Shown one piece after another: positions 1 to 8,555 of a DNA stretch of 36,409 nt. Position 1 is the first letter of the stretch. Every line of letters begins with the position of its first letter. The notes below the pieces were generated by a model. The model searched no databases, had not been told where the DNA came from, and saw nothing but the letters and a program-made list of their open reading frames with translations. This DNA comes from Deltaproteobacteria bacterium (lineage in GTDB: Bacteria; Myxococcota_A; UBA9160; SZUA-336), in the NCBI GenBank assembly GCA_004356455.1, contig SMWZ01000148.1:1-36409 (forward strand). The letters run 5' to 3'. A program made the position numbers and the translations under genes.

Positions 1-20
1 AATCAAACGTCTCCGAGCTA

Positions 21-641
21 CTAGAGGTTTAGCTCAGCCTGATAGGCGTAGAACTCTCCCTCGCTCTGAGTGCGTACGATTATCAGATCTTCGATTTCTG
101 CTTGGAGTCGTCCACGCGTCTCGTACAGCTCTTTGATCTGCGCCAAGAGGGCGAGACGTTGTTCACTCGTGGCTTCATCACTGATGAGGGCGGCTTCCTT
201 GGCCACGACATCCTTCTTGACCTGCTTCAACGCTCTCTTCTTGCTACTGATCTGCCGGTTCGCACTGGCAACGCTCGTCTTGAGCTGCCAAAGATGATGC
301 CCCGAGTCGTAGGCATTTAGGAAGTCAGCCTCCAGTTCAGCCGGGCAAGCGCCTGCGTACGAAGCGCCGCTTCTGCCGAGCGCAAAGCCCTTGGTCGGCT
401 GACAGTACTCCTTTAACCCCTCTGCCCGACCTTTTTTATAGGCAGCAAGGTCGGGCACGACTGCATGCTTCGCACAAGCTTTGCGATGCTTCGCAAGCTG
501 CTGCGATCCGGATCCGCGCGCGCCATCTTCGTAGCCGATCATCTGCCAGTCGCTGACCAGGCACTCGGCCTTGTTCATGGATGCACAGCTAGAGAGCGCC
601 AGACCAAAAATCCCAACAAGCACAACCCTATGCGTATTCAC
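21..641 (-). CDS. DUF2799 family lipoprotein
   Basis: Small exported lipoprotein of unknown function, about 206 aa. The GTG start at 641 is chosen because a GAGAGAGAGG ribosome site lies just upstream and translation from it gives a clean lipoprotein signal (VLVGIFGLALSSCAS, lipobox SSC at about residues 17-19). Upstream in-frame codons would put a charged, proline-rich stretch before the signal. The mature part has the DUF2799 pattern: ECL..DW..IGYEDG, then HRKAC, then a Tyr/Gly-rich block (LGRSGASYAGACP). A basic and acidic helical segment follows (about residues 125-195), probably a coiled coil. Several Cys residues could form disulfides. It is probably anchored in the outer or inner membrane facing the periplasm. 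It stands alone, divergent from the DUF1214 gene. Family assignment is by pattern recognition; function is unknown. Confidence 0.8.
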   Translation of the reverse strand: MNTHRVVLVGIFGLALSSCASMNKAECLVSDWQMIGYEDGARGSGSQQLAKHRKACAKHAVVPDLAAYKKGRAEGLKEYCQPTKGFALGRSGASYAGACPAELEADFLNAYDSGHHLWQLKTSVASANRQISSKKRALKQVKKDVVAKEAALISDEATSEQRLALLAQIKELYETRGRLQAEIEDLIIVRTQSEGEFYAYQAELNL

Positions 642-1000
642 CCAACACCTCTCTCTCTGAGGAGAGCTACGGCATTCCGGCGCCGTTTTTAGAGTCTGTG
701 AGGAAGTCCCGGCAGCGTCAGGGGCGAGTCTGGCGGGCACGTGACAGGGGGGGCACCCCTGTCCTTCCTCAGGCCGACTGAGCCCATGCGGCGAGTGGGG
801 CATCTGCACCTCCAACGCGGAAGCTAAGTACCTGATTTCTTTGACTTAGTGGGTGTGCGGACGGGGGTTCGCGAGGCAGGCGCAAGTGCTTCGGCAGCAG
901 AGCTTCCTCGCGGGCGTGCGTGCAGGTAGAATCGTTGGGTTGTCTTGCACGGCACGCCCACTCCCGCCGAGCGCACAACCTACTGGAAACGGAGAGCCCA
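642..1000. other. Divergent intergenic region with one hairpin
   Basis: This 359-bp gap lies between the lipoprotein gene (-) and the DUF1214 gene (+), so both promoters should be here. The only clear structure is a perfect 8-bp inverted repeat, GACAGGGG / CCCCTGTC, at 743-750 and 756-763 with a 5-nt loop. It has no T-tract on either side, so it could be an operator or an attenuator-like hairpin rather than an intrinsic terminator. I see no convincing -35/-10 pair and no small gene with a ribosome site. Confidence 0.4.
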
Positions 1001-2188
1001 ATGGACCACAGCAGCTCCACGATCGAATCCACCACCAGCGCGGCGCTCGCGGGTGCCGCGCAGGCAGCGGCGTCGGGTGATGCGGCGGCAGGCGCCTTCG
1101 CCGAGCTAGCCGCGATGCTCGCCGAGATCGAGGCGGGTTACATCGGTCCCGATCGTCGCATGCACACGCCCCAGGATCGGGCCGCCGGCCGTTACCTCGT
1201 TGCGAATGCGCTTCAGCACGGCTTCCAGTTCTGGTTCGAGGCGGATCCCAAGCGCCCGGTATTCCATCGCTGGCTGAGTCAGACAAAGAAACTTCTCGGC
1301 GACAACCCCGACGCCGTCTACTACGGCGCCATCACCGATCCCGCGGGCACCTACCGCATTCGCGGCAACATCCAAGGCGCCGCTTACACTTCCTTCTGCG
1401 TTGAGACCGGGGCCCAGGAAGGCCATCTCTCGAAGGGTGTGATTTCGACCCTGAACGACACGGAGTTCGACGTTGCCCCGGACGGCAGCTTCGAGATCAT
1501 CGCGAGCCCCGAGCCCCAGTCGCGTAACTGGCTGCGGCTCGAGCCGGGGGCCGGCAGTATCACCACCCGTCACTACTGGGAGTGGGAGCGCAGCGCCGCG
1601 GCAGACCCGACGCTCCATGTCCCCCTCTGGATCGAGCCGGTCGAGAATCCGGGGCCGGCCGCGCCGATGGACGACGCAGCGGTGGCCGCGGGAATCCACC
1701 GCGTAATCAACTTCGTTCGCGGCGCGACGATCGATTTCCCGGACCTGCCACCCGAGGTGATGCCCGCGTGGGTTTCCCGGGAGGTCAACCGCTTTTCCGG
1801 CTCCGAACCCGGCGAGAGCAACACGGAGATCGGCTACGCGGCGAAAGACATCGACTACCGGCAGACGGTCTACGAGCTCGATGCCGACCAGGCGCTCGTC
1901 ATGCGCGGTCGTTTCCCGCGCTGCCGCTTCGCAAACGTAGTGCTGTGGAACCATCGCTTGCAGACACCCCCGTACCGGTACCGCCGGGTCTCGCTGAACC
2001 GCCGCCAGGTCCGCTACGAGAGGGACGGCAGCTTCCAGATCGTCGTGGCCCACCGCGACCCGGGCGTGCCGAACTGGATCGACCCGGCCGGGGTGCGTTC
2101 CGGGATGATTTTCTGGCGCTTCCTGCTGCCCGAGGAGGAGGTCCCGCCGATCGAGGCCAAAGTCGTCAACGTCGGCACGCTGGGCTAG
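1001..2188 (+). CDS. DUF1214 domain-containing protein
   Basis: Protein of about 395 aa. The start at 1001 follows GGAGAG; an upstream in-frame start would add a Cys/His-rich leader that does not look like protein. The last 55 residues match the DUF1214 core (DGSFQIVVAHRDPGVPNW, then RSGMIFWRFLLPE, about residues 342-378). The preceding region carries the long beta-rich part usual in these proteins (ITDPAGTYRIRG, TTRHYWEWER). There is no signal peptide, so it is probably cytoplasmic. DUF1214 proteins are abundant next to lipid and steroid-type enzymes in actinobacteria and deltaproteobacteria, but no reaction is firmly assigned. The sulfotransferase gene begins 56 bp downstream on the same strand, and the two probably share a transcript. 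Confidence 0.85.
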   Translation: MDHSSSTIESTTSAALAGAAQAAASGDAAAGAFAELAAMLAEIEAGYIGPDRRMHTPQDRAAGRYLVANALQHGFQFWFEADPKRPVFHRWLSQTKKLLGDNPDAVYYGAITDPAGTYRIRGNIQGAAYTSFCVETGAQEGHLSKGVISTLNDTEFDVAPDGSFEIIASPEPQSRNWLRLEPGAGSITTRHYWEWERSAAADPTLHVPLWIEPVENPGPAAPMDDAAVAAGIHRVINFVRGATIDFPDLPPEVMPAWVSREVNRFSGSEPGESNTEIGYAAKDIDYRQTVYELDADQALVMRGRFPRCRFANVVLWNHRLQTPPYRYRRVSLNRRQVRYERDGSFQIVVAHRDPGVPNWIDPAGVRSGMIFWRFLLPEEEVPPIEAKVVNVGTLG

Positions 2189-2244
2189 CGCACGCCGCCA
2201 GCACGCGGAGCCGCCGCCGGAACCAGTTCACGGATCGTCAGCTG

Positions 2245-3474
2245 ATGTCGCCGATCAAGAATCTGTCCGAGTACTACACCCGCCCCGACTGGGTGCGCCG
2301 CATTAACGCCATGGGCGATTCCGTGGGGGGCGCCGAGAAGCTGATCCCGCTCGAAGCCGATGTGCTCGTGCGCACGGCGATTGATTCGACCGGCGGGCTT
2401 ACCGACTTCGGTACTTTCGACGGAGACTGGCACGCGCGCTTTACATCGCTCATCACCGAGCTCGAGGCGACCGGCAAGCTGCATACGCTGGGCCGCTTGA
2501 TGACACGGCAGGAGTTGCTGCGCGGCCTGCGCACGCGGCTGCTCCTCACTCACGCCCGCAACGAGACCGCGGCCATCGCGGACGAGACGATCAAGGCGCC
2601 GCTCGTCATCACCGGCCCGCCGCGCTCGGGCACGTCCATCCTGTTCGAGCTGCTCGCCCTCGACCCGAACACGCGCGCGCCCCTCGCCTGGGAGGTGTTG
2701 CACCCGGTGCCCTTCGGCGGCGCGATCGAATCCGCGCGCCTGGCCATGAGCGAATGCGAGCAGGAGTTCTGGGCCGACGTGCAGCCGGAGTTCGCGGCGA
2801 TCCACGAGCTGCGTTCGGATCTGCCGGTCGAGTGCGTGACGCTCACACTGCCGGGCTTCTCGGGCGGCCATTGGGGGATGATCGCCAACATTCCCAACTG
2901 GGAGGCGGACTACTCGGCCACGATGCACTACCACCGCGCGCTGCTCCAGACGCTCCAGTACGGCGGCCCGCCACGCAACTGGGTGTTGAAGACGCCCCTG
3001 TATCTTGTGTTCATCGACCTGCTCTTCGCCACCTATCCCGACGCCTGGGTAGTGCACACGCACCGGGATCCGCTGAAGACGGAGCCCTCGAGCTTAAGCA
3101 CGCTCGGCACCGTGCGCTGGGAGCGCAGCGAAGAAGTGGAGCTTCCGGAAGCTGGGGGTGTCGGCTTGGGCGATATGATGCTCCTCCTAGCAAAGCGGCG
3201 CGCAGCCGGCGAGCTCCCGGATCGCATCGTCGATTTGCACTTCACCGAGCTGATGGCCGACCCCGCCACGGCGGTGGAGAAGCTGTACGGCCAGATGAAG
3301 CGGACCTTTCTCGCTGAGCACGCCGACGCGATCCGCCGCTATACCGCAGCAAAGCCCAAGGACAAGTTCGGCAAGCACAAGTACTCGCCCGAAGAGTGGG
3401 GCTTCGATCCCATAAAGCTGCGACAGAAGATGCTGCCGTACACCGACCACTACGGCGTAACACTCGAGGGCTAG
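2245..3474 (+). CDS. Sulfotransferase family protein
   Basis: Predicted PAPS-dependent sulfotransferase of the Sulfotransfer_3 type, about 409 aa. The P-loop-like 5'-phosphosulfate site is GPPRSGTS (residues 124-131), directly after a hydrophobic strand. The 3'-phosphate site is the Arg-Asp-Pro in VVHTHRDP (274-276) with nearby serines (PSSLS, 281-285). The C-terminal KHKYSPEEWG motif is also typical of these long bacterial enzymes. The ATG at 2245 is the first start that leaves the DUF1214 frame; its ribosome site is weak, which suggests coupling to the upstream gene. The acceptor substrate cannot be read from sequence; a hydroxylated lipid or sterol-like molecule is only a guess from the context. 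Confidence 0.88.
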   Translation: MSPIKNLSEYYTRPDWVRRINAMGDSVGGAEKLIPLEADVLVRTAIDSTGGLTDFGTFDGDWHARFTSLITELEATGKLHTLGRLMTRQELLRGLRTRLLLTHARNETAAIADETIKAPLVITGPPRSGTSILFELLALDPNTRAPLAWEVLHPVPFGGAIESARLAMSECEQEFWADVQPEFAAIHELRSDLPVECVTLTLPGFSGGHWGMIANIPNWEADYSATMHYHRALLQTLQYGGPPRNWVLKTPLYLVFIDLLFATYPDAWVVHTHRDPLKTEPSSLSTLGTVRWERSEEVELPEAGGVGLGDMMLLLAKRRAAGELPDRIVDLHFTELMADPATAVEKLYGQMKRTFLAEHADAIRRYTAAKPKDKFGKHKYSPEEWGFDPIKLRQKMLPYTDHYGVTLEG

Positions 3475-3572
3475 CGCCGTCCGGGCTCAAACGACTGCAT
3501 CGTGGCCCCGAGCCTCAAGAAGTTACGCCGCGGGCTGATCGCCGAGCGCGCAACGACGCGGTCCTCGATGCC

Positions 3573-4430
3573 TCAGACCGGGTCGTGCCGGTCGAGGAAG
3601 TCCGTCACCGCGTCCGTGAATGCGTCGTTGCGGTCGCCCGCCACCATGTGACCCGCGCCCGAGACGTCGACGAACTCCGCGTGCGGAACCACCTCCTGAA
3701 ACTCCCGCACTCCATCGTGACTGATCATGTCGCTCTCGCGGCCGCGCACGAGCAGCGTCGGGACTTTCAGCTTCGCAGCCGCCCGGTGCAGGCGTTCGTG
3801 GTCCGCGACCTCGCGCGGGCCGCTCTCGCTCATGAACTTCGGATCCCAGTGCCACCGATAGCGGCCGTCCGGCTGCTCGCGCACCATGCGCAACAGCCTC
3901 TCGCGGGTCCAGGTCTGCTTGCGCTGTGGGGTGTAGGCCTCGATCGCGGCCGCGACCGCCTCGAGGCTGTCGAAGCCGTCGGAGGTCGAGACCATCCAGG
4001 TCCCGATCCGCCTCGCGCCCTCGGTCTCGATCCGCGCCGCGATGTCGACCAGTATGACCCCGCGCACGCGTGACATGTCACACGACTCCGCATAGAGGAG
4101 TGTCGTGATACCGCCGAGTGACGCGCCCACCACCACCGCAGGGCGGGGCAAGCGCGAAAGTACCACAGCGAGGTCGTCGCGGAAGTCCGCGACGCGATAG
4201 CGGCCATGCGGGCACCACGCACTCTCGCCGTGCCCCCGCATGTCGAGCGTGATCGCATAGCGCCCAGACTTCGCGAGGCGCTCCGCGGTCCCGCCCCATG
4301 ACTGGCGCATCTGACCGCCACCGTGAAGCAGCAGTACGGTCGGGGCGTCCGGTTCGCCGCGCGCGGTCGCCACCAGCCGCAAGCCGTCGTGCCCCGTGAA
4401 CTCGAGTGTTTCTTCGCGCATCCGATTCAC
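3573..4430 (-). CDS. Alpha/beta hydrolase
   Basis: Cytoplasmic alpha/beta-hydrolase fold enzyme, 285 aa from the GTG at 4430; an ATG four codons in (4421) is an equally good start. Visible elements are the oxyanion-hole strand LLLHGGGQ (about 33-40), LDMRGHGES (62-70), the nucleophile elbow GASLGG (102-107, Ser104), a likely acid in RGRESD (about Asp234) and the catalytic His in GAGHMV (His261). The full triad is therefore present. It lies 69 bp downstream of the SDR gene on the same strand and is probably its operon partner. Both would be transcribed from the divergent region at 5373-5582. The substrate is unknown; the family includes esterases, epoxide hydrolases and C-C hydrolases. Confidence 0.87.
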   Translation of the reverse strand: MNRMREETLEFTGHDGLRLVATARGEPDAPTVLLLHGGGQMRQSWGGTAERLAKSGRYAITLDMRGHGESAWCPHGRYRVADFRDDLAVVLSRLPRPAVVVGASLGGITTLLYAESCDMSRVRGVILVDIAARIETEGARRIGTWMVSTSDGFDSLEAVAAAIEAYTPQRKQTWTRERLLRMVREQPDGRYRWHWDPKFMSESGPREVADHERLHRAAAKLKVPTLLVRGRESDMISHDGVREFQEVVPHAEFVDVSGAGHMVAGDRNDAFTDAVTDFLDRHDPV

Positions 4431-4499
4431 CGCCTACCTGACCATCGCACATCGAAATACCGCGGCGGTCGAGGCGCTGGCGCTCCGCCGCCGCAGCTA

Positions 4500-5372
4500 C
4501 TAGATCCCCGGAATCACACCCGTCGGGTTCTCACCTGCGGCGAGCTTCTTCGCGCGGTCGGTGAGCTGCTGCTCCATCTCCTCGCGCCGGATCATGATCA
4601 CGAAGTCGCCGCTCTTGATCCCCGCGACCGCGTACTGCGCGAGTTCGTCGAGGTCCTGTACGGGCAGCTCGATCCCCGCCGCCTTCATGCCCGACATGAA
4701 GTCCTCGAAGGTCATCTCCGAACCCTCGGGCACCGGCCGCTCGCGCACCAGTTCGGCCGGCCGGTTGCGGCGCGTCGTCCAGATCCCCGTCGCGAGCATA
4801 CCGCCCGACGGGTAGAAGATCGTCGCGCGTAGGTTCGTCTCAGCGGCAAGCTGCGCGTCGAGGCATTCGGTGAGGATCGAGACGGCCGCCTTGCTCGCCG
4901 CGTAGACCGACTGGCCCGCAAGCGGTGCGACGCCACCGTCGCCCGATGACGTGTTCATCACGAGGCCCTCGTGACCCGCCTCGATCATCCGCGGCACGAA
5001 GGCCTGGATGCCATGCATGACGCCATGCACGTTCACACCGTGCACCCAGGTCCAGTCGTTCGGGGTCGTCTCCCAGACATTCAGCTGCGCGACGCTTACG
5101 CCTGCGTTGTTGCACAGCAGGTGGCACGCTCCAAATGTCGAATAGGTGTGATCCGCGAGCGCCTCGAGGGACTCGAATCGGCGCACGTCCGTCACCAACG
5201 ACGAAACCTCACCCAAAGCCCCGAGTTCCTCGGCGGCCGTCTTCAGCGCGGGCTCTTCGACATCAGCGAGCACAACCTGCATGCCCTCGGCCAGGAAGGC
5301 CTTCGCGAGCGCCTTGCCAACGCCGCTCGCACCGCCGGTCACCACCGCCACTCGGTCTCGTAGATCCTTCAT
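4500..5372 (-). CDS. Short-chain dehydrogenase/reductase
   Basis: Classical SDR, about 290 aa, NAD(P)-dependent. The ATG at 5372 starts three residues before the first Rossmann strand and has a purine-rich upstream run (GGGAG...GGAAG). Motifs are TGGASGVG (12-19), TDVRR (61-65), CNNAG (87-91), the catalytic Ser region NTSSGDGG (140-147) and YAASK (157-161). The C-terminal 90 residues are longer than the usual SDR core, as in the many SDRs found beside lipid catabolism genes in actinobacteria and deltaproteobacteria. It is the first gene of a probable SDR-hydrolase operon divergent from the thiolase-like gene. Cofactor preference: Asp36, after the second strand (VVLADVEE), favours NAD(H). The substrate is unknown. 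Confidence 0.88.
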   Translation of the reverse strand: MKDLRDRVAVVTGGASGVGKALAKAFLAEGMQVVLADVEEPALKTAAEELGALGEVSSLVTDVRRFESLEALADHTYSTFGACHLLCNNAGVSVAQLNVWETTPNDWTWVHGVNVHGVMHGIQAFVPRMIEAGHEGLVMNTSSGDGGVAPLAGQSVYAASKAAVSILTECLDAQLAAETNLRATIFYPSGGMLATGIWTTRRNRPAELVRERPVPEGSEMTFEDFMSGMKAAGIELPVQDLDELAQYAVAGIKSGDFVIMIRREEMEQQLTDRAKKLAAGENPTGVIPGI

Positions 5373-5474
5373 CGCTTCCGTTCTCCCATCTTCGCGTGGA
5401 GCCGCCGGAGCCTCTCCGGGGCCCAAGAATCGTCATTTCGCGGCTGTTCGCTTCACGCCAGCGGAGCCAAACGC

Positions 5475-5498
5475 GACTATCGTATAGTCAAATATGAC
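5475..5498. promoter_or_regulatory. Palindromic operator candidate in divergent promoter region
   Basis: A perfect 15-bp inverted repeat, GACTAT-CGT-ATAGTC, lies at 5475-5489. A second shorter dyad overlaps it, GTCA-AATA-TGAC at 5487-5498. A TATACT hexamer at 5511-5516 could be the -10 of the rightward promoter. The site sits midway between the divergent SDR and thiolase-like genes, the usual place for a TetR- or GntR-type repressor controlling both. No regulator gene lies next to it, so the binding protein is unknown. Confidence 0.5.
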
Positions 5499-5582
5499 AT
5501 TGCACTCGATTATACTCAGGGATCGAGCCCCCGGCTCGTGATCTCAGGCCCGACCGTTTTGGACAGAAGCTAGGGAGAGAGG

Positions 5583-7055
5583 ATGAGCTCCGCGCAAGAG
5601 ATCCCCGTACTCGTTGGGGCGGGACAGATTTTGCAACACTCGGAAGACCCGCAGGAAGCGGCCGAGCCGTTGGAGATGATGATCGCGGCGCTGCAGCAGG
5701 CGGGAGATGATTCCGGTGCCCCACGCCTGCTGCAGCGCGCGGATGCGATCTACGTGTTACGCGGGATGTGGGGCTATGGAGATCCCGGGCGGGCGATCGC
5801 TCGCAGACTCGGTGCAACGCCCAACGAAACTGTCGGGACCCCGTACGGCGGGAACTTCTCCCAAGCCTCAGTGATCGACGCGGCGCGCCAGATCCAAGCG
5901 GGCCGCCGAGGCATCGTCCTGGTGACCGGCTCGGAGAACGGCCGCAGTTTACGGCAGGCGCAGCGCCAAGGCGTAGAGCTTCGCACAACTGAAGCACCCG
6001 GCGCCCCCGATCGCATGGTCGCGGAGGACAAGCCCATATTCCATCCCGCCGAACTTGCGCGCGGGATGAATAGCGCCAGCGACATGTATGCCGTATTTGA
6101 GAGCGCGATTCGCTTTGCGAGAGGGGAGACCCTACAAGCCCACGTGGAGCGGATTTCGGAACTCTGGGCGGGCTTCAACGCGGTCGCATGCCGCAACCCC
6201 AACGCCTGGATCCGCAAGCCTTACTCCGCACAGGAGATAGGCTGCGCTTCGCCCCACAACCCAATGATCTCGTTTCCCTATACCCGGCTGATGAATTCAA
6301 ACCCTCGTGTGGATATGGCGGCGGGTCTCATCCTGTGCTCATTGGAGACCGCTCGGAACGCAGGCGTACCGCAGGACAAGCTCGTCTTCCTGCACGCCGC
6401 AGCGGAAGCCAACGATAGCGACTTCGCATCCACGCGTTTGAACTTCCACAGTTCGCCCGCGATGCGGATCGCAGGAGGCCGCGCACTCGAGCTTGCGGGA
6501 AGGACGATTGAGGAAATTGAGCATACGGATCTGTACAGCTGCTTTCCATCCGCGGTACAGATCGCCGCGACGGAACTAGGCATCCCCGAGGGTCGCCCAC
6601 TCACCGTCACCGGCGGACTCACTTTTGGGGGCGGACCCCTGAACAGCTACGTGCTTCACGCGATCGCGCGCATGGCGGAAGTCGTCCGGGAAGATCGCGG
6701 CTCCACGGGTCTGGTCGCCGCCAACGGCGGCTGGCTCGCCAAACACGCCTTCGTGGTCTACTCCACCGAGGCCCCGCGTCAGGGCTTTCGCTACGAAAAC
6801 CTCCAGCAGCAGGTCGATGCCCTCCCGGAGCGCGAAGCCCTGGTCGACTGGGAGGGATACGTTACCGTCGAGGCCTACACCGTGTCGTTTCGAGATGGCG
6901 AACCGAAAACTGGATATGCAGCGTGTCTCACGGATGACGGTCGTCGCACCTGGGCAAAGCTGGAGGATCCGACCGTATTGAACATGATGATCCGCGAGGA
7001 ATTCTGTGGCCGACGAGGGAGCCTCGACGGCAATGGCAAGCTCAGCGTGGACTAG
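5583..7055 (+). CDS. Thiolase-like protein (TLP1-type, with extra C-terminal domain)
   Basis: 490-aa protein of the thiolase superfamily, preceded by a strong AGGGAGAGAGG ribosome site. Conserved C-terminal-half signatures are DLYSCF (316-321, equivalent to the HDCF/NEAF block), GGLTFGGGP (344-352) and NGGWLAKHAF (381-390, equivalent to the GGGxGxA loop). The N-terminal nucleophile region reads GTPYGGNFSQ (85-94) with no cysteine, so the canonical acyl-accepting Cys is missing. About 95 C-terminal residues after the thiolase fold (VDWEGYVTVEAYTV onward) form a separate beta domain typical of thiolase-like protein type 1. Such proteins are often annotated acetyl-CoA acetyltransferase, but a condensing or cleaving reaction is doubtful here. 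It converges on the reductase gene with a 14-bp overlap. Confidence 0.85.
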   Translation: MSSAQEIPVLVGAGQILQHSEDPQEAAEPLEMMIAALQQAGDDSGAPRLLQRADAIYVLRGMWGYGDPGRAIARRLGATPNETVGTPYGGNFSQASVIDAARQIQAGRRGIVLVTGSENGRSLRQAQRQGVELRTTEAPGAPDRMVAEDKPIFHPAELARGMNSASDMYAVFESAIRFARGETLQAHVERISELWAGFNAVACRNPNAWIRKPYSAQEIGCASPHNPMISFPYTRLMNSNPRVDMAAGLILCSLETARNAGVPQDKLVFLHAAAEANDSDFASTRLNFHSSPAMRIAGGRALELAGRTIEEIEHTDLYSCFPSAVQIAATELGIPEGRPLTVTGGLTFGGGPLNSYVLHAIARMAEVVREDRGSTGLVAANGGWLAKHAFVVYSTEAPRQGFRYENLQQQVDALPEREALVDWEGYVTVEAYTVSFRDGEPKTGYAACLTDDGRRTWAKLEDPTVLNMMIREEFCGRRGSLDGNGKLSVD

Positions 7056-8142
7056 AGTTCGCCACTCGATAACGATCCGCTACGTAAGAACCCATACATC
7101 CAGTAATCATGGGCAGATCCAGGTAAGTCTTAATGCCTGGACCATCTGCCTCACATACCAGGGGCACCGCGTTCACCAGGTGGTTCCCGGTAGTGCTCAT
7201 ACCTTGAGCCACATGCTCTTCCTGCGACAGTTCCGGTGGAAAATCGATATCGATAATGAGGTTCACATCGCCTTCGATCCTAATCCGCCAACCGGATGAG
7301 CGCGGAATATCCATCTTGGACTGGAGACGGGTCTGATGGATATCATCCATGTACCAGATTTGCTCCTGGATGATCTCGGTTCCCTCCCGGGTTTTCCCGA
7401 TGTGCTGGTAGTGGTTTAAGGCAATCGTACCTTCGTCTATTATGCCCACCGCCGTCTCTATAGGCTGGTTAGCCAAAATGAAGTCGTGTTTTGCCTCGTA
7501 GGATATGACTTCACAACCCAAACCTTCGGCAAGCATATCGATCGTCTGATACCAGCTGCGGGCCAGCATTTCTGTATAGGGGTTGTTCGCCGCTTCTTCC
7601 GCAGTTTTCCCAAGGTTCATGAATTCCCTCACCACTCCCGGCGAGCTGTACGAACGACAATCACCACATTCGGTCATGGTGATCCGATCGATTCGATTGC
7701 ACCATCCGGAAAACGTCAGAGGAAAACGCTCGGCGATACCTCCAGGATTGCAGCCAGAGGCGTGCAGGTTGACATTCCCCTTCTTACAAGCAGCCTCAAT
7801 CAACGTCACCTCTTCTGGACTCTGAATAAAGGGAAACCAATAAGGACAAGGTGTAATCAGGTGCTTTCCGGACACCAACAATCGGCACATCTCATCGAGA
7901 TTCCAGGGCATCGGGCAATAGACCACACAATCAGCGTCGAGAGCCATGATCGCATCGACATCCTGAATCGCCAGAACACCAGTCTTATCCATACCCACGA
8001 TATCACCGGCATCAAGCCCCGCTTTATCATCGCTATACACTTTCACTCCGGCCAGCTCGAGCTTTGGATGTCTGATGATCGCTCTCAGCGCAGCCCTACC
8101 CACCACACCAGTAGCCCACTGAATCACTCTGTATTTTTTCAC
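7042..8142 (-). CDS. DapB-like NAD(P)H-dependent reductase
   Basis: About 366 aa, related to the dihydrodipicolinate reductase-like and 2,4-diaminopentanoate dehydrogenase-like family. The Rossmann fingerprint comes directly after the start (RVIQWATGVVGRAALRAI, residues 5-22), followed by the DADCVVYCP strand and a helical C-terminal domain with a Cys-rich centre (TECGDCRSYSSPG). The GTG at 8142 has a GGGGG run 6-9 bp upstream; a TTG two codons earlier (8148) is possible. The coding sequence is clearly AT-richer than its neighbours, which hints at transfer from another genome. Its 5' end and promoter recur in fragments at 12338-12395 and 12901-12929. The substrate is unknown; amino-acid or imine reduction is the family theme. 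Confidence 0.8.
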   Translation of the reverse strand: MKKYRVIQWATGVVGRAALRAIIRHPKLELAGVKVYSDDKAGLDAGDIVGMDKTGVLAIQDVDAIMALDADCVVYCPMPWNLDEMCRLLVSGKHLITPCPYWFPFIQSPEEVTLIEAACKKGNVNLHASGCNPGGIAERFPLTFSGWCNRIDRITMTECGDCRSYSSPGVVREFMNLGKTAEEAANNPYTEMLARSWYQTIDMLAEGLGCEVISYEAKHDFILANQPIETAVGIIDEGTIALNHYQHIGKTREGTEIIQEQIWYMDDIHQTRLQSKMDIPRSSGWRIRIEGDVNLIIDIDFPPELSQEEHVAQGMSTTGNHLVNAVPLVCEADGPGIKTYLDLPMITGCMGSYVADRYRVANSSPR

Positions 8143-8156
8143 GATCAAAGCCCCCG

Positions 8157-8185
8157 GGACGTTCCAAGAACGGGAAGTATAGACC
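8157..8185 (-). promoter_or_regulatory. Promoter/operator module, copy 1
   Basis: A 29-bp element directly upstream of the reductase start. Read on the minus strand it contains a -10-like TATACT followed within 6 bp by the dyad CGTTC-TTG-GAACG. It matches 27 of 29 positions with the element at 12901-12929, and the two differences fall side by side in the centre of the dyad. A protein bound at the dyad would overlap the transcription start. No consensus -35 is visible in either copy, which is consistent with activator dependence or a non-housekeeping sigma factor. Confidence 0.55.
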
Positions 8186-8555
8186 TCGTGATCCGCGGCT
8201 GGACGATCTCCTCGACACAGCGAGTCGTCTCGGCGGAAGCCCCCCAACTAGTCAGAGGATTAACGTCCGCTGAGGGGCACGCCTATGCTGGATCTGTGGA
8301 AAGCAGAAACCCGCGCTTGTGGCTCGGCTGAGTTCTCTACCTGCACTGACAACCACGTAACCGACAAGCCACCGATAGGCTTTCAGGAGCCAGACTCCTT
8401 ATCTTTCAAGGGGTTACGCTCCTCGGCGCAGGGTTCGACTCCGGTTAGGACCAGCAGCGGCGGGAGACAGAGCCGAGCAGCTGCGCACGGTCCACGCAAT
8501 CCGCATCGAACTCCGCGTGTATTCTAGGGATCCGGGCCAGTATGGGGATCCAGGC
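8186..8555. other. Intergenic region between reductase and carF operon
   Basis: About 370 bp without a gene. It should carry the upstream part of the reductase promoter (-) and the promoter of the carF operon (+). The stretch 8358-8447 can be drawn as a partly branched fold, closed by TAACCG/CGGTTA, with AAGCC/GGCTT and AGGAG/CTCCT hairpins inside and a T-loop-like GGTTCGACTCC at its end. It does not satisfy tRNA geometry. I see no strong sigma-70 promoter. Confidence 0.3.

Noticed and set aside
1106-2053. Long open frames opposite the DUF1214 and sulfotransferase genes (also at 2185-3063 and 24734-25243)
   Set aside because: They mirror confirmed genes, have no ribosome sites or recognisable motifs, and are expected in GC-rich DNA.
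1582-2244. Extension of the sulfotransferase frame far upstream into the DUF1214 gene
   Set aside because: The extra sequence is a low-complexity Arg/Gly/Pro-rich out-of-frame reading; the DUF1214 frame there has family motifs.
8358-8455. tRNA-like fold with GGTTCGACTCC, a possible anticodon loop and closing TAACCG/CGGTTA pairs
   Set aside because: The T-arm does not pair, the arms compete for the same bases and the acceptor and T-stem cannot both form, so it is not a tRNA; a decayed tRNA or chance remains possible.
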